Shown here one piece after another: positions 28,256 to 36,515 of a stretch of DNA of 64,000 nt (its first letter is position 1; the number at the start of each line of letters is the position of its first letter). Origin of the DNA: Jeotgalicoccus meleagridis (GTDB lineage: Bacteria; Bacillota; Bacilli; Staphylococcales; Salinicoccaceae). Location: contig NZ_CAJEWD010000004.1 in the NCBI RefSeq assembly GCF_903994045.1, positions 62,001 to 126,000 on the forward strand. Direction: 5' to 3'. The position numbers and the translations under genes are program-made. The notes below the pieces were generated by a model. That model saw only the letters and a list, made by a program, of their open reading frames with translations, was not told the DNA's origin and searched no databases.

Positions 28256-29470
28256 TTATTGGAAAGTACTGATTATATTAATTATCCCTAAAACGATAGT
28301 AAAACCAACTGCTACAAAACCCAGTATATTACTAAATGTATTATTTCTAAGTGATCCACTCGTGTCCTTTTTATTGATTAAATATAGTACTAAAACCGCT
28401 GTTATTGGAAGCAACATTCCATTAATAGATTGAGCTAAGATAATTGTCCATATTGGATTTTTAACACCAATTGCGAAGAACACAGGAACCCAGGCAACGA
28501 AGCTAAACACCAATCTGAACGCTGTTCCCTTCATGTCTGGATTCAAACCAAAACTCTGTGTAAAAACATATGCTGCTGATAACGCAGCCATTGGCATAGA
28601 AGATATTGCAGCTGCTAGTAAACCAAGGCTAAATAAAGCATAAGCAACTTTACCAAGCAGTGGTTCAATTGTCATTGCCATTTGATTTGAACCTTCTATT
28701 ACCAAACCTTCTGACAGATGTAATGGATGCAGTACTGTACCAGCTACGACCCCTATCGCCATAGTAACAAGTCCACCGATGAAAATTGGTACTATGGTAT
28801 CAAATCTCATCATTTCTAAATTCCCTTTAGGATTTTTGTGCCATCCTCTTTCTAAAACGGCTGTTGAATGTAAGTAAAAATTATATGGAACAACTGTTGT
28901 ACCTATAAGTGCAATAACAATCGTAATTTCACTTAACTCAAATGTTGGTATAGTCAAACCTTTAATAACTTCTAAATAATCAGGTTTAACATAAAACATA
29001 TTTATTAAAAATAATACTCCCATTGCAGCTACAAGTATTGTGATAGTTTTTTCTAAAACATTATATTTCCCGAGCATGAGTAATGACCAATAAATCAAAG
29101 TCACTCCAATAATCCACACACTTGCAGGAACGTTTTCAAATAATCCTCCTAAAGCAATATTTACTCCTGATAAGTTACCTACAGAGTAAACAGAGTTACC
29201 TCCTACAATTGCTAAAATCACTATAATACTCGCCCATAATCCTAGCTTTTCTCGAACAATTACTGCTAACGGTTTCCCAGTGGATAATGATAATCTTGCT
29301 GTCATTTCCTGTAATATTATGGCGATTAATATAGCTGCCGTAACTGATGCCCAAAGTAATGTATATCCATGCTCAGTTCCTGCCACTATGCTTGTCGTAA
29401 TCGTTCCTGTACCTACAAACGCTCCTGCTACTAACATACCTGGACCTAAATTTTTTATTTTCTCCCACAT
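28256..29470 (-). CDS. Nramp-superfamily transporter lacking metal ligands
   Basis: Polytopic carrier of 404 residues with eleven or so helices and clear Nramp homology (N-terminal GPGMLVAGAFVG; GTTVVPYNFYLHS in helix 6). The canonical helix-1 DPGN is replaced by G-T-G-T (~residues 20-23), losing both the aspartate and asparagine ligands. Helix 6 has V-P-Y-N where metal carriers have M-P-H-N, losing the soft methionine and the histidine. It therefore should not carry Mn/Fe in the normal way. Its place in a hydroxy-acid operon suggests an organic or unusual substrate (inference). Seven bases separate it from the MBL gene. Confidence 0.8.
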   Translation of the reverse strand: MWEKIKNLGPGMLVAGAFVGTGTITTSIVAGTEHGYTLLWASVTAAILIAIILQEMTARLSLSTGKPLAVIVREKLGLWASIIVILAIVGGNSVYSVGNLSGVNIALGGLFENVPASVWIIGVTLIYWSLLMLGKYNVLEKTITILVAAMGVLFLINMFYVKPDYLEVIKGLTIPTFELSEITIVIALIGTTVVPYNFYLHSTAVLERGWHKNPKGNLEMMRFDTIVPIFIGGLVTMAIGVVAGTVLHPLHLSEGLVIEGSNQMAMTIEPLLGKVAYALFSLGLLAAAISSMPMAALSAAYVFTQSFGLNPDMKGTAFRLVFSFVAWVPVFFAIGVKNPIWTIILAQSINGMLLPITAVLVLYLINKKDTSGSLRNNTFSNILGFVAVGFTIVLGIINIISTFQ

Positions 29471-29477
29471 AAATTGA

Positions 29478-30203
29478 CTACCCCCTCTTGTTTAACAAAC
29501 TAGTTTCAAAATCCGATTCACCAACTTCTGCTACGAAAATACTTTCACTAAGGTTGTTAGAGATGTCCCATTTTCCATTCTTAATAACTAATTTCCCATC
29601 ATGTCCAGGATATATTACTTGTGCATTTTCATTTAAGTACTTTATGGTTTCTATAGCTCTCTTCTCATCTAAAACATTCATCAATTTTAGCTCGTTTATT
29701 TCACTTCTGTTTTTGACAGCATCGCTTACAATAAAAACATCCTCGTTTCTTAATCCTAATAATCCTTTTGTATGACCTGGTAACATAACAATTTCAAATC
29801 CATGTATATATTCACCTTCACGAACCACATGGAGATTTTTATATTTCATTAACTCTTCTTTATGAAAATCGGGTACATTGATATCTATGCAAGGATCACT
29901 ATTAGCTAACTCAACTTCACCAATCAGTATTTCCGCACTTGGAAATAGTGTCCAATTAATGCAGTGATCAAAATGTAAATGACTAATAAACACAATATCA
30001 ATGTCATCAGGAGACAAGTTCAAATCACTTAGTCTCTTTTTCAATTCATTTCGCTCGTTATATCCACCTGTATCAAAAAGCAAATTGATACTCTTATTCT
30101 TCTCCTTAAATATTTTTATTAGATAAATACTACTCCACCCTAAGAAACCTCTTCCACTTCGTCCGGGAAATCCAGTAAACAAACTAATTATTTCATACTT
30201 CAT
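29478..30203 (-). CDS. MBL-fold metallohydrolase (lactonase-like)
   Basis: Metallo-beta-lactamase-fold hydrolase of 241 residues. The zinc motif SHLHFDHC (~75-82) is followed by LPGHTKGLLG (~138), the aspartate in IVSDAV (~154) and a late histidine in YPGHDGK (~195), the full ligand set. The layout resembles N-acyl-homoserine lactonases and related lactone or ester hydrolases, but the family is broad. AAGGGGG precedes the ATG. It is the first gene of the operon, so hydrolysis of a lactone or ester to an open hydroxy acid would fit the dehydrogenases downstream (inference). Confidence 0.8.
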   Translation of the reverse strand: MKYEIISLFTGFPGRSGRGFLGWSSIYLIKIFKEKNKSINLLFDTGGYNERNELKKRLSDLNLSPDDIDIVFISHLHFDHCINWTLFPSAEILIGEVELANSDPCIDINVPDFHKEELMKYKNLHVVREGEYIHGFEIVMLPGHTKGLLGLRNEDVFIVSDAVKNRSEINELKLMNVLDEKRAIETIKYLNENAQVIYPGHDGKLVIKNGKWDISNNLSESIFVAEVGESDFETSLLNKRG

Positions 30204-30219
30204 TGCCTACCCCCTTATT

Positions 30220-30233
30220 TGAATGCGCTTACA
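30220..30233 (-). promoter_or_regulatory. Candidate CcpA cre site
   Basis: On the minus strand TGTAAGCGCATTCA differs at one position from the cre consensus TGWNANCGNTNWCA. It lies 17 bases upstream of the MBL start, in the leader of the catabolic operon, so glucose repression is likely. Confidence 0.65.
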
Positions 30234-30300
30234 CTTGTAATACAATATGATAACCTTACAATATAAATATGTCGGAATCAAGGCTATTATCAGATAATTC

Positions 30301-30324
30301 TAAAATTATACATGTATAATTTTA
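30301..30324. promoter_or_regulatory. 24-bp perfect palindrome, candidate operator
   Basis: The sequence reads the same on both strands over 24 bases: arm TAAAATTATACA (30301-30312) and its complement, with no loop. It stands between the pdxR terminator and the MBL gene. A GntR-type operator for the catabolic operon is the leading guess. Confidence 0.55.
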
Positions 30325-30333
30325 AGAAAAAAA

Positions 30334-30364
30334 GGACTAACCCATTTGTTAACGGATTAGTCCT
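30334..30364 (-). terminator. Terminator of pdxR
   Basis: Hairpin AAGGACTAA-loop-TTAGTCCTT followed on the minus strand by TTTTTTT, overlapping the last codons of the PdxR gene. Confidence 0.85.
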
Positions 30365-31703
30365 TCTTATAGTCTACTTCATCTAAAAATTTACTAATTA
30401 TCTCTATAATTTCTTCTTCACTTCTACTCCCTATACCTACCAATACAGTATCTACAATGTTTATTTTCTGGCTATAGTCTGACATGGTAATAATTCTATG
30501 TTTTTTAGCAAGTTCTCTGACATCAACATCAGGCACTCTTAAAACAAAGTGCATACCTGTATGATGACCACTTATTTCGATACTTGAATATTTTCTTTCT
30601 AGACTACTCACAATGCTGTGCATTCTTTCACCATAATGCTTTCTCACTCTATTTATGTGCCTCACAAGGTAACCTTTATCCATAAATTGAGCGATAATAT
30701 GTTGCATTTGCCTTGAGACATTACACGACAAACCTACTTGATAATATTTTTCAGCAAGTTGCGGTGGTAAAACCATGACTGCCAATCTTAATGATGGAAA
30801 TACTGATTTTGAAAAAGTGTTCATATAGATCGTTCTATCATTTTGATCTAGACCTTGTAAGGATGACAACGGCCGTCCTCTATATCTAAATTCACTATCA
30901 TAATCATCTTCTATTAAATAGCCATTCTGTTCACTCACCAAGTTCAGTAATTTTATTCTGTTTTTTAAAGACATGACAACTCCGCTTGGAAACTGATGCG
31001 ATGGTGTAATATGTGTGACTGCATTATTAAATTCTTTCACCATATCTACATTAACTCCGTCTGTTTTTACTTCTGCTAAATCATATTCTATTTTTAATCT
31101 ATCTAAAACTTTCTTAACAATTGGATAGCCTGGATCTTCAAGTGTCATTTTAGGATAGTCTAATAGATAGATTACTTGTTCTAGAAGGTACTCAGTTGAT
31201 GGTCCAATAAAAATTTGTTCTATTCTACATTGAACACCTCTATTAACATAAAGATAATCTCTAATCGCATCTTTCAAACTTTCTTCCCCACTTGAATTTC
31301 CACTATTTAAAAGACTAGTATCAGAAAACACTTGATTACTAATTTTCTTCAAGACATCATTTTGAACGATAGATGTATCCACTTGCCCTAAAGGTAAGAC
31401 GGATTTTACACTGTCATGGACTTTTATTTCTTGTAGTGCTTTTTCCTTAACTTTCAAAATATCGATAGTTGAGACATAGTAGCCACTTTTTTCTTTTGCA
31501 TAAATCAAATTTTCATCTATCAAAAGATTATAAGTATTTTCTACAGTAGTCATACTAATATTTAAATCAGCCTTTAGCTGTCTTTTACTCGGTAGCTTAC
31601 TTCCACTTTCTAAAACACCCTGCAATATTTTAGTTTTTATATCTTCATATAATTGTTCATATAAGCTCAATTCACTTTTCTTATCCAAATTGATAAACAT
31701 CAT
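30357..31703 (-). CDS. pdxR: MocR-type PLP-dependent regulator PdxR
   Basis: MocR/GabR-family regulator of 448 residues: an N-terminal GntR winged helix (~1-75, LPSKRQLKADLNISMTTVENTY) and a fold-type I aminotransferase domain (~110-440) with PSHQFPSGVVM, the EDDYDSEFRY segment and the PLP-lysine region MNTFSKSVFPSLRLAVMVLP (~285-304). It stands divergent from pdxS, the hallmark of PdxR, which activates vitamin B6 synthesis when PLP is low. The 90-base intergenic region holds an inverted repeat that may be its site. A tandem ATG at the start leaves one residue uncertain. Confidence 0.88.
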   Translation of the reverse strand: MMFINLDKKSELSLYEQLYEDIKTKILQGVLESGSKLPSKRQLKADLNISMTTVENTYNLLIDENLIYAKEKSGYYVSTIDILKVKEKALQEIKVHDSVKSVLPLGQVDTSIVQNDVLKKISNQVFSDTSLLNSGNSSGEESLKDAIRDYLYVNRGVQCRIEQIFIGPSTEYLLEQVIYLLDYPKMTLEDPGYPIVKKVLDRLKIEYDLAEVKTDGVNVDMVKEFNNAVTHITPSHQFPSGVVMSLKNRIKLLNLVSEQNGYLIEDDYDSEFRYRGRPLSSLQGLDQNDRTIYMNTFSKSVFPSLRLAVMVLPPQLAEKYYQVGLSCNVSRQMQHIIAQFMDKGYLVRHINRVRKHYGERMHSIVSSLERKYSSIEISGHHTGMHFVLRVPDVDVRELAKKHRIITMSDYSQKINIVDTVLVGIGSRSEEEIIEIISKFLDEVDYKKD

Positions 31704-31727
31704 CTGACCTCTTTTATTTTATCTATT

Positions 31728-31748
31728 CTGGTACTTATAGAGTATCAG
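31728..31748. promoter_or_regulatory. Inverted repeat, candidate PdxR site
   Basis: Arms CTGGTACT and AGTATCAG (one mismatch) with a five-base spacer, midway between divergent pdxR and pdxS. Position and symmetry suit a shared operator. Confidence 0.45.
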
Positions 31749-31793
31749 ATTTTATCTTAAACTGGAATTAACTTTTAGAAATGAGGGATATAA

Positions 31794-32648
31794 ATGGGAT
31801 TAGCTGAAAAATTAAAGGGTGGCGTCATCATGGACGTGGTAAACGCTGAACAAGCAAAAATTGCTGAAGAAGCAGGGGCTGTTGCGGTCATGGCATTGGA
31901 ACGTGTGCCTTCTGATATTCGCGCTGAAGGTGGAGTAGCTCGTGCTTGTGACCCAACTATTATAGAAGAAGTAATCAATGCAGTGTCTATACCAGTCATG
32001 GCTAAATGTAGAATTGGTCATATTGTTGAGGCTAGAGTTTTAGAAGCGATGGGTGTTGATTATATCGACGAATCTGAAGTCCTCACACCAGCAGATGAAG
32101 AGTATCATTTGAAAAAAGATGACTACAAAGCACCATTTGTATGTGGTTGTAAAGATTTAGGCGAGGCAACAAGACGTATCGGAGAAGGTGCATCGATGTT
32201 AAGAACAAAAGGAGAGCCTGGTACAGGTAATATTGTGGAGGCTGTTCGTCATATCAGATTGGTGAATCAACAAGTTAAACAAGTTTCTGTCATGGATGAC
32301 GATGAACTAATGTCTTTTGCCAAAACTCTTGGCGCACCATATCATGTCCTAAAAGATATTAAAGAAAAAGGTAAATTACCGGTTGTAAACTTTGCAGCTG
32401 GCGGGGTTGCAACTCCACAAGATGCAGCTTTAATGATGTCACTTGGAGCAGACGGTGTCTTTGTAGGTTCAGGTATTTTTAAGTCTGAGAACCCTGAAAA
32501 ATATGCAAAAGCGATTGTGAAAGCAACAGAAAACTATACAGATTACAAATTAATTGGTGAATTATCTAAAGAACTAGGTAGCGCAATGTCAGGTTTAGAT
32601 GTTCATAGCCTTTCTCTTGAAGAGCGTATGGCTGAACGCGGTTGGTAA
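31794..32648 (+). CDS. pdxS: Pyridoxal 5'-phosphate synthase subunit PdxS
   Basis: PLP synthase barrel subunit of 284 residues, about ten shorter at the N-terminus than usual. It has the catalytic lysines in MAKCRIGH and [10 protein letters not shown], the phosphate-binding [17 protein letters not shown] and GVFVGSGIF loops, and the C-terminal [10 protein letters not shown]. It joins ribose 5-phosphate, glyceraldehyde 3-phosphate and ammonia into PLP. The ammonia normally comes from the glutaminase PdxT, encoded next door in most Firmicutes; here a terminator and an unrelated convergent gene follow, so pdxT is missing from this locus. GAGGGA precedes the ATG. Confidence 0.95.
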   Translation: MGLAEKLKGGVIMDVVNAEQAKIAEEAGAVAVMALERVPSDIRAEGGVARACDPTIIEEVINAVSIPVMAKCRIGHIVEARVLEAMGVDYIDESEVLTPADEEYHLKKDDYKAPFVCGCKDLGEATRRIGEGASMLRTKGEPGTGNIVEAVRHIRLVNQQVKQVSVMDDDELMSFAKTLGAPYHVLKDIKEKGKLPVVNFAAGGVATPQDAALMMSLGADGVFVGSGIFKSENPEKYAKAIVKATENYTDYKLIGELSKELGSAMSGLDVHSLSLEERMAERGW

Positions 32649-32661
32649 GATAAAACACCAT

Positions 32662-32708
32662 AAAAAAATGTGTGCTACTTTTTGACGAGTAACACACATT
32701 TTTTATTT
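32662..32708. terminator. Bidirectional terminator
   Basis: Hairpin AAAAATGTGTG-loop-CACACATTTTTT between pdxS and the convergent hydratase gene. Confidence 0.8.
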
Positions 32709-32716
32709 TTCATTTT

Positions 32717-33457
32717 TTATGATTTAACATCAAAACTAACAGGATCAAATCCTTCAAACTCTGCCTTATATGAACCAACTTCTAACTTAATTGGTAAAAT
32801 AAAAGTCCCTGACGATACAAATTGACCTGCTCTTAAAATCTTGTTTTGCTCATGAAGTTTTTTCACGAACCAAAGTACAGCATTAACTGGATGATCCATC
32901 ACTTCGCTACTATCTCCACTTTTAAGCTCTTTATCATTAAGAGAAAGCTTAGCTGTAATATTATCAATTTGATCATAGGTCACTGTCTTTTCTTCACCGA
33001 TGACTATGGCGCCTGCAACAGCACAATCTGCCACAACTTCATATTTAGATATATTAGGGAACCAATCATCATAGCGACCATCTGGAATTTCAACCGCTGG
33101 AGCGACTGTACATTTTTTTAATATGTCCTTTACGCCATCTTCAATACTAATATCTTCGTTAACTCTAAAAACAAGTTCTAACTCTGCTAAAGGAATATTG
33201 TAATTTGATAGTTCGATACCATCCACAACTTGGCGCTCAGTAAATGGTCCATAGACTGGTTCTTTACTTTGAAACAGGTCTTGAGTTTCTTGACTTGTCA
33301 TACTAATTTTAAAACCAACTGCACTAGTATCTTGCATTTTTAAAAGTTCTTCTTGTATATCATAAGCATCTTCAATCGTATTGACTAGAATGTCTTGACC
33401 TGGAGTTAAATTTTCTCCACTCACCCTAGCATCATACAGTTTTTGAACGTCTTGCAT
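32717..33457 (-). CDS. 2-keto-4-pentenoate hydratase family protein
   Basis: Protein of 246 residues in the hydratase/decarboxylase branch (MhpD-like) of the FAH superfamily. It has GFKISMTS (~45), the acidic metal region AELELVFRVNED (~88), APAVEIPDGRY (~115) and the late GQFVSSGTFILPIKL segment. Family members hydrate 2-hydroxypentadienoates in aromatic ring degradation, but homologues outside such pathways occur and no other ring-cleavage gene is near. Single-gene unit, divergent from patA. Confidence 0.75.
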   Translation of the reverse strand: MQDVQKLYDARVSGENLTPGQDILVNTIEDAYDIQEELLKMQDTSAVGFKISMTSQETQDLFQSKEPVYGPFTERQVVDGIELSNYNIPLAELELVFRVNEDISIEDGVKDILKKCTVAPAVEIPDGRYDDWFPNISKYEVVADCAVAGAIVIGEEKTVTYDQIDNITAKLSLNDKELKSGDSSEVMDHPVNAVLWFVKKLHEQNKILRAGQFVSSGTFILPIKLEVGSYKAEFEGFDPVSFDVKS

Positions 33458-33549
33458 AAAACCCCTCCTCTTTATCTATATACTATATCTTATATTAAAT
33501 ATCTCATACCCTAAATTTTAGAATATTAGCTCAATATAAGTTAAGCGAT

Positions 33550-33579
33550 TTGCTTTAGTTAGTCTTTGACTCCTATAAT
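33550..33579 (+). promoter_or_regulatory. Candidate patA promoter
   Basis: TTGCTT (33550-33555) and a perfect TATAAT (33574-33579) are separated by 18 bases, upstream of the aminotransferase start. Confidence 0.5.
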
Positions 33580-33611
33580 AAACAAATATAGAACTTTCAG
33601 GAGTGATACAT

Positions 33612-34769
33612 ATGCCAACAATTAATCCAAGAGCAGCTCGTTTAACCATTCCAGGGATACGAGTTTTCTCAAACCAGGTTGTACAACTCGAAGACGGGAT
33701 CAACTTAACCATTGGACAACCTGATTTCCCAACACCCGAAAGTGTTAAGGAAGCTGCCATCAATGCTATTAACGACAATCAAACAGGCTACTCATTAAAT
33801 GCTGGTTTACTTGAGTTACGCCAAGTTGTTGCAGATTTTTTTAAAGACAAATATCAAGCAGAATATACGGCCGATGAAGTTGTAATTACTAGCGGCGCAA
33901 GTGAAGCCCTAGATTCTACTTTAAGAACGATTTTAGTAGAGGGAGACGAGGTTATCATCACTGCACCTGCCTATCCAGCTTATGCTTCTCTTATTGAGCT
34001 GAATGGTGGTGTTGTTAAATATCTAGACGTGTCTGACACAAATTTTGTCCCAGATATTAATAAATTAGAATCACTTGTGACTGATAAAACTAAAGCAATT
34101 CTCTTAAATTACCCCTCCAATCCAACAGGTGCTTCACTAACTCGAAAAGAAGTACAAGATATTGCAAATTTTGTAGAAAATAAAGACCTCTTCCTTATCA
34201 GTGACGAAATATATTCTGAGAATGTTTATGAAAGTGAACACATCTCTTTTGGCTCATGCGACAATATTAAAAATAAAACTATCATTATTCACGGTGTGTC
34301 AAAATCACACTCAATGACAGGTTGGAGAATTGGATATACTTTATCACCTAAACACTTAAGTGATGAAATATTAAAAGTGCATTTAAATAATTCAATTTGT
34401 GCGACAGTGCCTAGTCAACATGCAGCCATTGAAGCTTTAACTGGGGCGATTGATTATCCAAAACTAATGAATCAAGCTTACTTGGAAAGACGTGATTATA
34501 TTCAAGATCGCTTAGAGAAAATGGGATGCACTGTTCAAAAACCAGGTGGTGCTTTTTATATCTTCCCTGATATTTCATTTACAGGTATGGATGATTGGGA
34601 CTTTGCAGTGAAACTTTTAGAAGAACAACATATGGCAGTCGTACCAGGCTCTGCTTTTTCAAAATATGGGGCTGGTCACATCCGCATTTCTTTTGCCAGT
34701 TCAATGGACAACTTAACTGAAGGAATGAATCGTTTAGAAAGCTTTATTAACAGCCTACATAGAAGCTAA
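33612..34769 (+). CDS. patA: Class I aminotransferase, PatA-like
   Basis: Fold-type I PLP aminotransferase of 385 residues. It closely follows the B. subtilis PatA pattern: GIRVFSNQV, NLTIGQPDFPTPESVK, a Y-x-x-N-A-G stretch near residue 60, the NYPSNPTG loop, the SDEIYSE aspartate, the PLP lysine in GVSKSHSMTGWR (~230) and GGAFYIFPDI. PatA acts on N-acetyl-L,L-2-amino-6-oxopimelate in lysine and peptidoglycan precursor synthesis. ATG 33612 follows AGGAG at eight bases; the extension to 33603 lacks a site. M20 enzymes in this window could supply the partner N-acetyl-diaminopimelate deacetylase, but none is adjacent. Confidence 0.82.
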   Translation: MPTINPRAARLTIPGIRVFSNQVVQLEDGINLTIGQPDFPTPESVKEAAINAINDNQTGYSLNAGLLELRQVVADFFKDKYQAEYTADEVVITSGASEALDSTLRTILVEGDEVIITAPAYPAYASLIELNGGVVKYLDVSDTNFVPDINKLESLVTDKTKAILLNYPSNPTGASLTRKEVQDIANFVENKDLFLISDEIYSENVYESEHISFGSCDNIKNKTIIIHGVSKSHSMTGWRIGYTLSPKHLSDEILKVHLNNSICATVPSQHAAIEALTGAIDYPKLMNQAYLERRDYIQDRLEKMGCTVQKPGGAFYIFPDISFTGMDDWDFAVKLLEEQHMAVVPGSAFSKYGAGHIRISFASSMDNLTEGMNRLESFINSLHRS

Positions 34770-34770
34770 A

Positions 34771-34804
34771 ATTAAGGCCTGAGTAAAATACCCAGGCCTT
34801 AAGT
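34771..34804. terminator. Bidirectional terminator
   Basis: Hairpin TTAAGGCCTG-loop-CAGGCCTTAA between patA and the convergent metalloprotease gene. Confidence 0.85.
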
Positions 34805-34805
34805 C

Positions 34806-36161
34806 TTATTGTTTTTTCTTACGATAAAATATTACTCCTAAAATTACGACAACTATAGCGATGAGTGTGACAAGCACTTTAGTGATAGTCGATTTCAATT
34901 CTTCTTGTGCCGCTTCTTGTTCTCTTTTTTCTTGTTCTTCTTTTTCTAAAGCAGCTTGTTTTTCAGCTTCTTTTTCAGCTTGTTCTTTTTCTTCTTGCTC
35001 TTTTCTCTCTTGTTCTGCCTTAACTTCTGCTTCAGCAGCAAGTTCAGCTTCATAAGTTTCATTCAGACTATTATTCAAGCTATCTACACCGCTCTGACTG
35101 ATTTCATTACCACCAGATGTGTAAGCATGATTATTAACATCATCAATATATGTCTTAGCATTTTGAAGCGCTAATGTTAATGTCTGACCCATTTCTTTAT
35201 CCTGATATGCTGTCTCTACTTCTTCAATCGTTGATTCTAATTCAGTAATATCCACTTCTGGTGGATCTTCTACGCTACCTGTTAAAGCAGAACGCGTATA
35301 AGAGGTATAAACATCTTCTCCATCAGCATCTTTAGCAACGACTTTAAAGTCGTAAGTTGTATCAGTATCTAAACCTTCAAATCTATAACTCGAATCTGTG
35401 GTCGTGCCTACAGATTCACCATTTCTAAAGACTTCATATTCAGAAACGCCTTCACTTAAATCCCAGTGCATTGTCGCAGTATTCCCTGTCACTTCACCAA
35501 CTGATATGATTCTCTCAGCAAATGAGTCAAAGAACTCAAAAGTTCTTGGCGCTCTATTCTGTAATTTATTACGTGATTCTTCATTTAGATAGTACATAGC
35601 AAATGCTTCGCCGAAGTATTCATCAACAATTCCATAGTATTCTCTTTGTGAATCATCACCAAATAGACTATCAACCTCAGCTTGATGAATGGCTTGAAAC
35701 TCTTCAGTTTCACTGACCTTAACTCCGACCGTAAATGAGTCAACAACATGGCCGTACTCATGTAACTCTAGATTAATGGCTGAATGCCCTTGACCAGGGT
35801 TACTGTAGCCGACACGAGCAATTGACTCATAACCACCTGCACCAGGAATAGTATCCCAGGAATTGGTATGTCCCTTAGGCACGATTCCTTTAAGATATTC
35901 AAACTCAGGTTGGTCTGTTATTGGTGTGTCTGCTAATATAAATCTTGCTCCATGATTATTCGTCTCATATAAAATTCTACCATCAACTTGATTTAATCGA
36001 CTGACCATATTCCAGGCTTCTTGATTAGCTTCATCCGAAGATGTTCTAATATCCACCATGTTTAATAAGTATGGATTAAATTGCTCTTCTGCATTAAGTT
36101 GAGGCGTTATTACAAATAACATCGAGAGAACAAGTATGATTATTCTCTTGGTTGCCTTCAT
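34806..36161 (-). CDS. Membrane-anchored ATLF-like metalloprotease with Fn3 domain
   Basis: Exported protein of 451 residues. Order of parts: a signal peptide (~1-25), a zinc protease domain with HEYGH (~134-138) and a downstream glutamate in EYFGEAFAMYY (~182-192), resembling the anthrax lethal factor-like/Pro-Pro endopeptidase group; a fibronectin type III domain (~222-298); a glutamate/lysine/alanine-rich coiled coil (~310-425); and a C-terminal helix followed by RKKKQ. There is no LPxTG, so it is anchored by the helix. ATG 36161 follows GGAG at eight bases. The target is probably an extracellular or surface protein; this is inference. Confidence 0.78.
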   Translation of the reverse strand: MKATKRIIILVLSMLFVITPQLNAEEQFNPYLLNMVDIRTSSDEANQEAWNMVSRLNQVDGRILYETNNHGARFILADTPITDQPEFEYLKGIVPKGHTNSWDTIPGAGGYESIARVGYSNPGQGHSAINLELHEYGHVVDSFTVGVKVSETEEFQAIHQAEVDSLFGDDSQREYYGIVDEYFGEAFAMYYLNEESRNKLQNRAPRTFEFFDSFAERIISVGEVTGNTATMHWDLSEGVSEYEVFRNGESVGTTTDSSYRFEGLDTDTTYDFKVVAKDADGEDVYTSYTRSALTGSVEDPPEVDITELESTIEEVETAYQDKEMGQTLTLALQNAKTYIDDVNNHAYTSGGNEISQSGVDSLNNSLNETYEAELAAEAEVKAEQERKEQEEKEQAEKEAEKQAALEKEEQEKREQEAAQEELKSTITKVLVTLIAIVVVILGVIFYRKKKQ

Positions 36162-36179
36162 CGTCATCACTCCGTACAT

Positions 36180-36458
36180 TTAAAACTGATAATCGCTCTC
36201 CATTTCCCATTCATGGAACTCATAATTTCTTGCCTTGAGCTTAATATAAGGATCTTTTTCGACAAGCTCAATCAAAGCATCATCGTCTGACGCTTTGTAG
36301 ATTACCAGTCCACCACTACCGTCAGTAAATTTCCCATTCATCAAGATATTCCCGAGCGCTCTTTCTTCTTTTAAGAACTCTAGATGTGCTGGTCTGTGTT
36401 GTTTTGATAATTCTTCATCTTTCATGGTTAAAAATACTGCGTAATATTTCACTGACAC
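36180..36458 (-). CDS. YciI-family protein
   Basis: Small alpha/beta protein of about 92 residues in the YciI family (dimeric ferredoxin-like fold). It has K-Y-Y-A-V-F-L, the H-R-P-A-H-L-E-F-L segment with the conserved histidine, and DDALIELVEKDPY. The start is uncertain: AAGGAG touches an ATG at 36464 directly, so the GTG six bases further (36458) is better spaced; a second GTG at 36452 is also possible. It lies 18 bases before the metalloprotease gene in the same direction. The biochemical role of the family is mostly unknown. Confidence 0.75.
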   Translation of the reverse strand: MSVKYYAVFLTMKDEELSKQHRPAHLEFLKEERALGNILMNGKFTDGSGGLVIYKASDDDALIELVEKDPYIKLKARNYEFHEWEMESDYQF

Positions 36459-36515
36459 GCTCATCTCCTTAAATGATTACTATACACTAAATTAAAATAG
36501 ACTTGAAATACAAGC

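Noticed and set aside
29478..30203. Quorum-quenching AHL lactonase
   Set aside because: The MBL fold and HxHxDH motif are shared by many hydrolases; the operon context points to catabolism, so no AHL specificity is claimed.
33507..33520. CATACCCTAAA motif, also found near 37082
   Set aside because: Only two copies in AT-rich intergenic DNA with different gene contexts, one at the end of a gene; too little to call a regulatory repeat.
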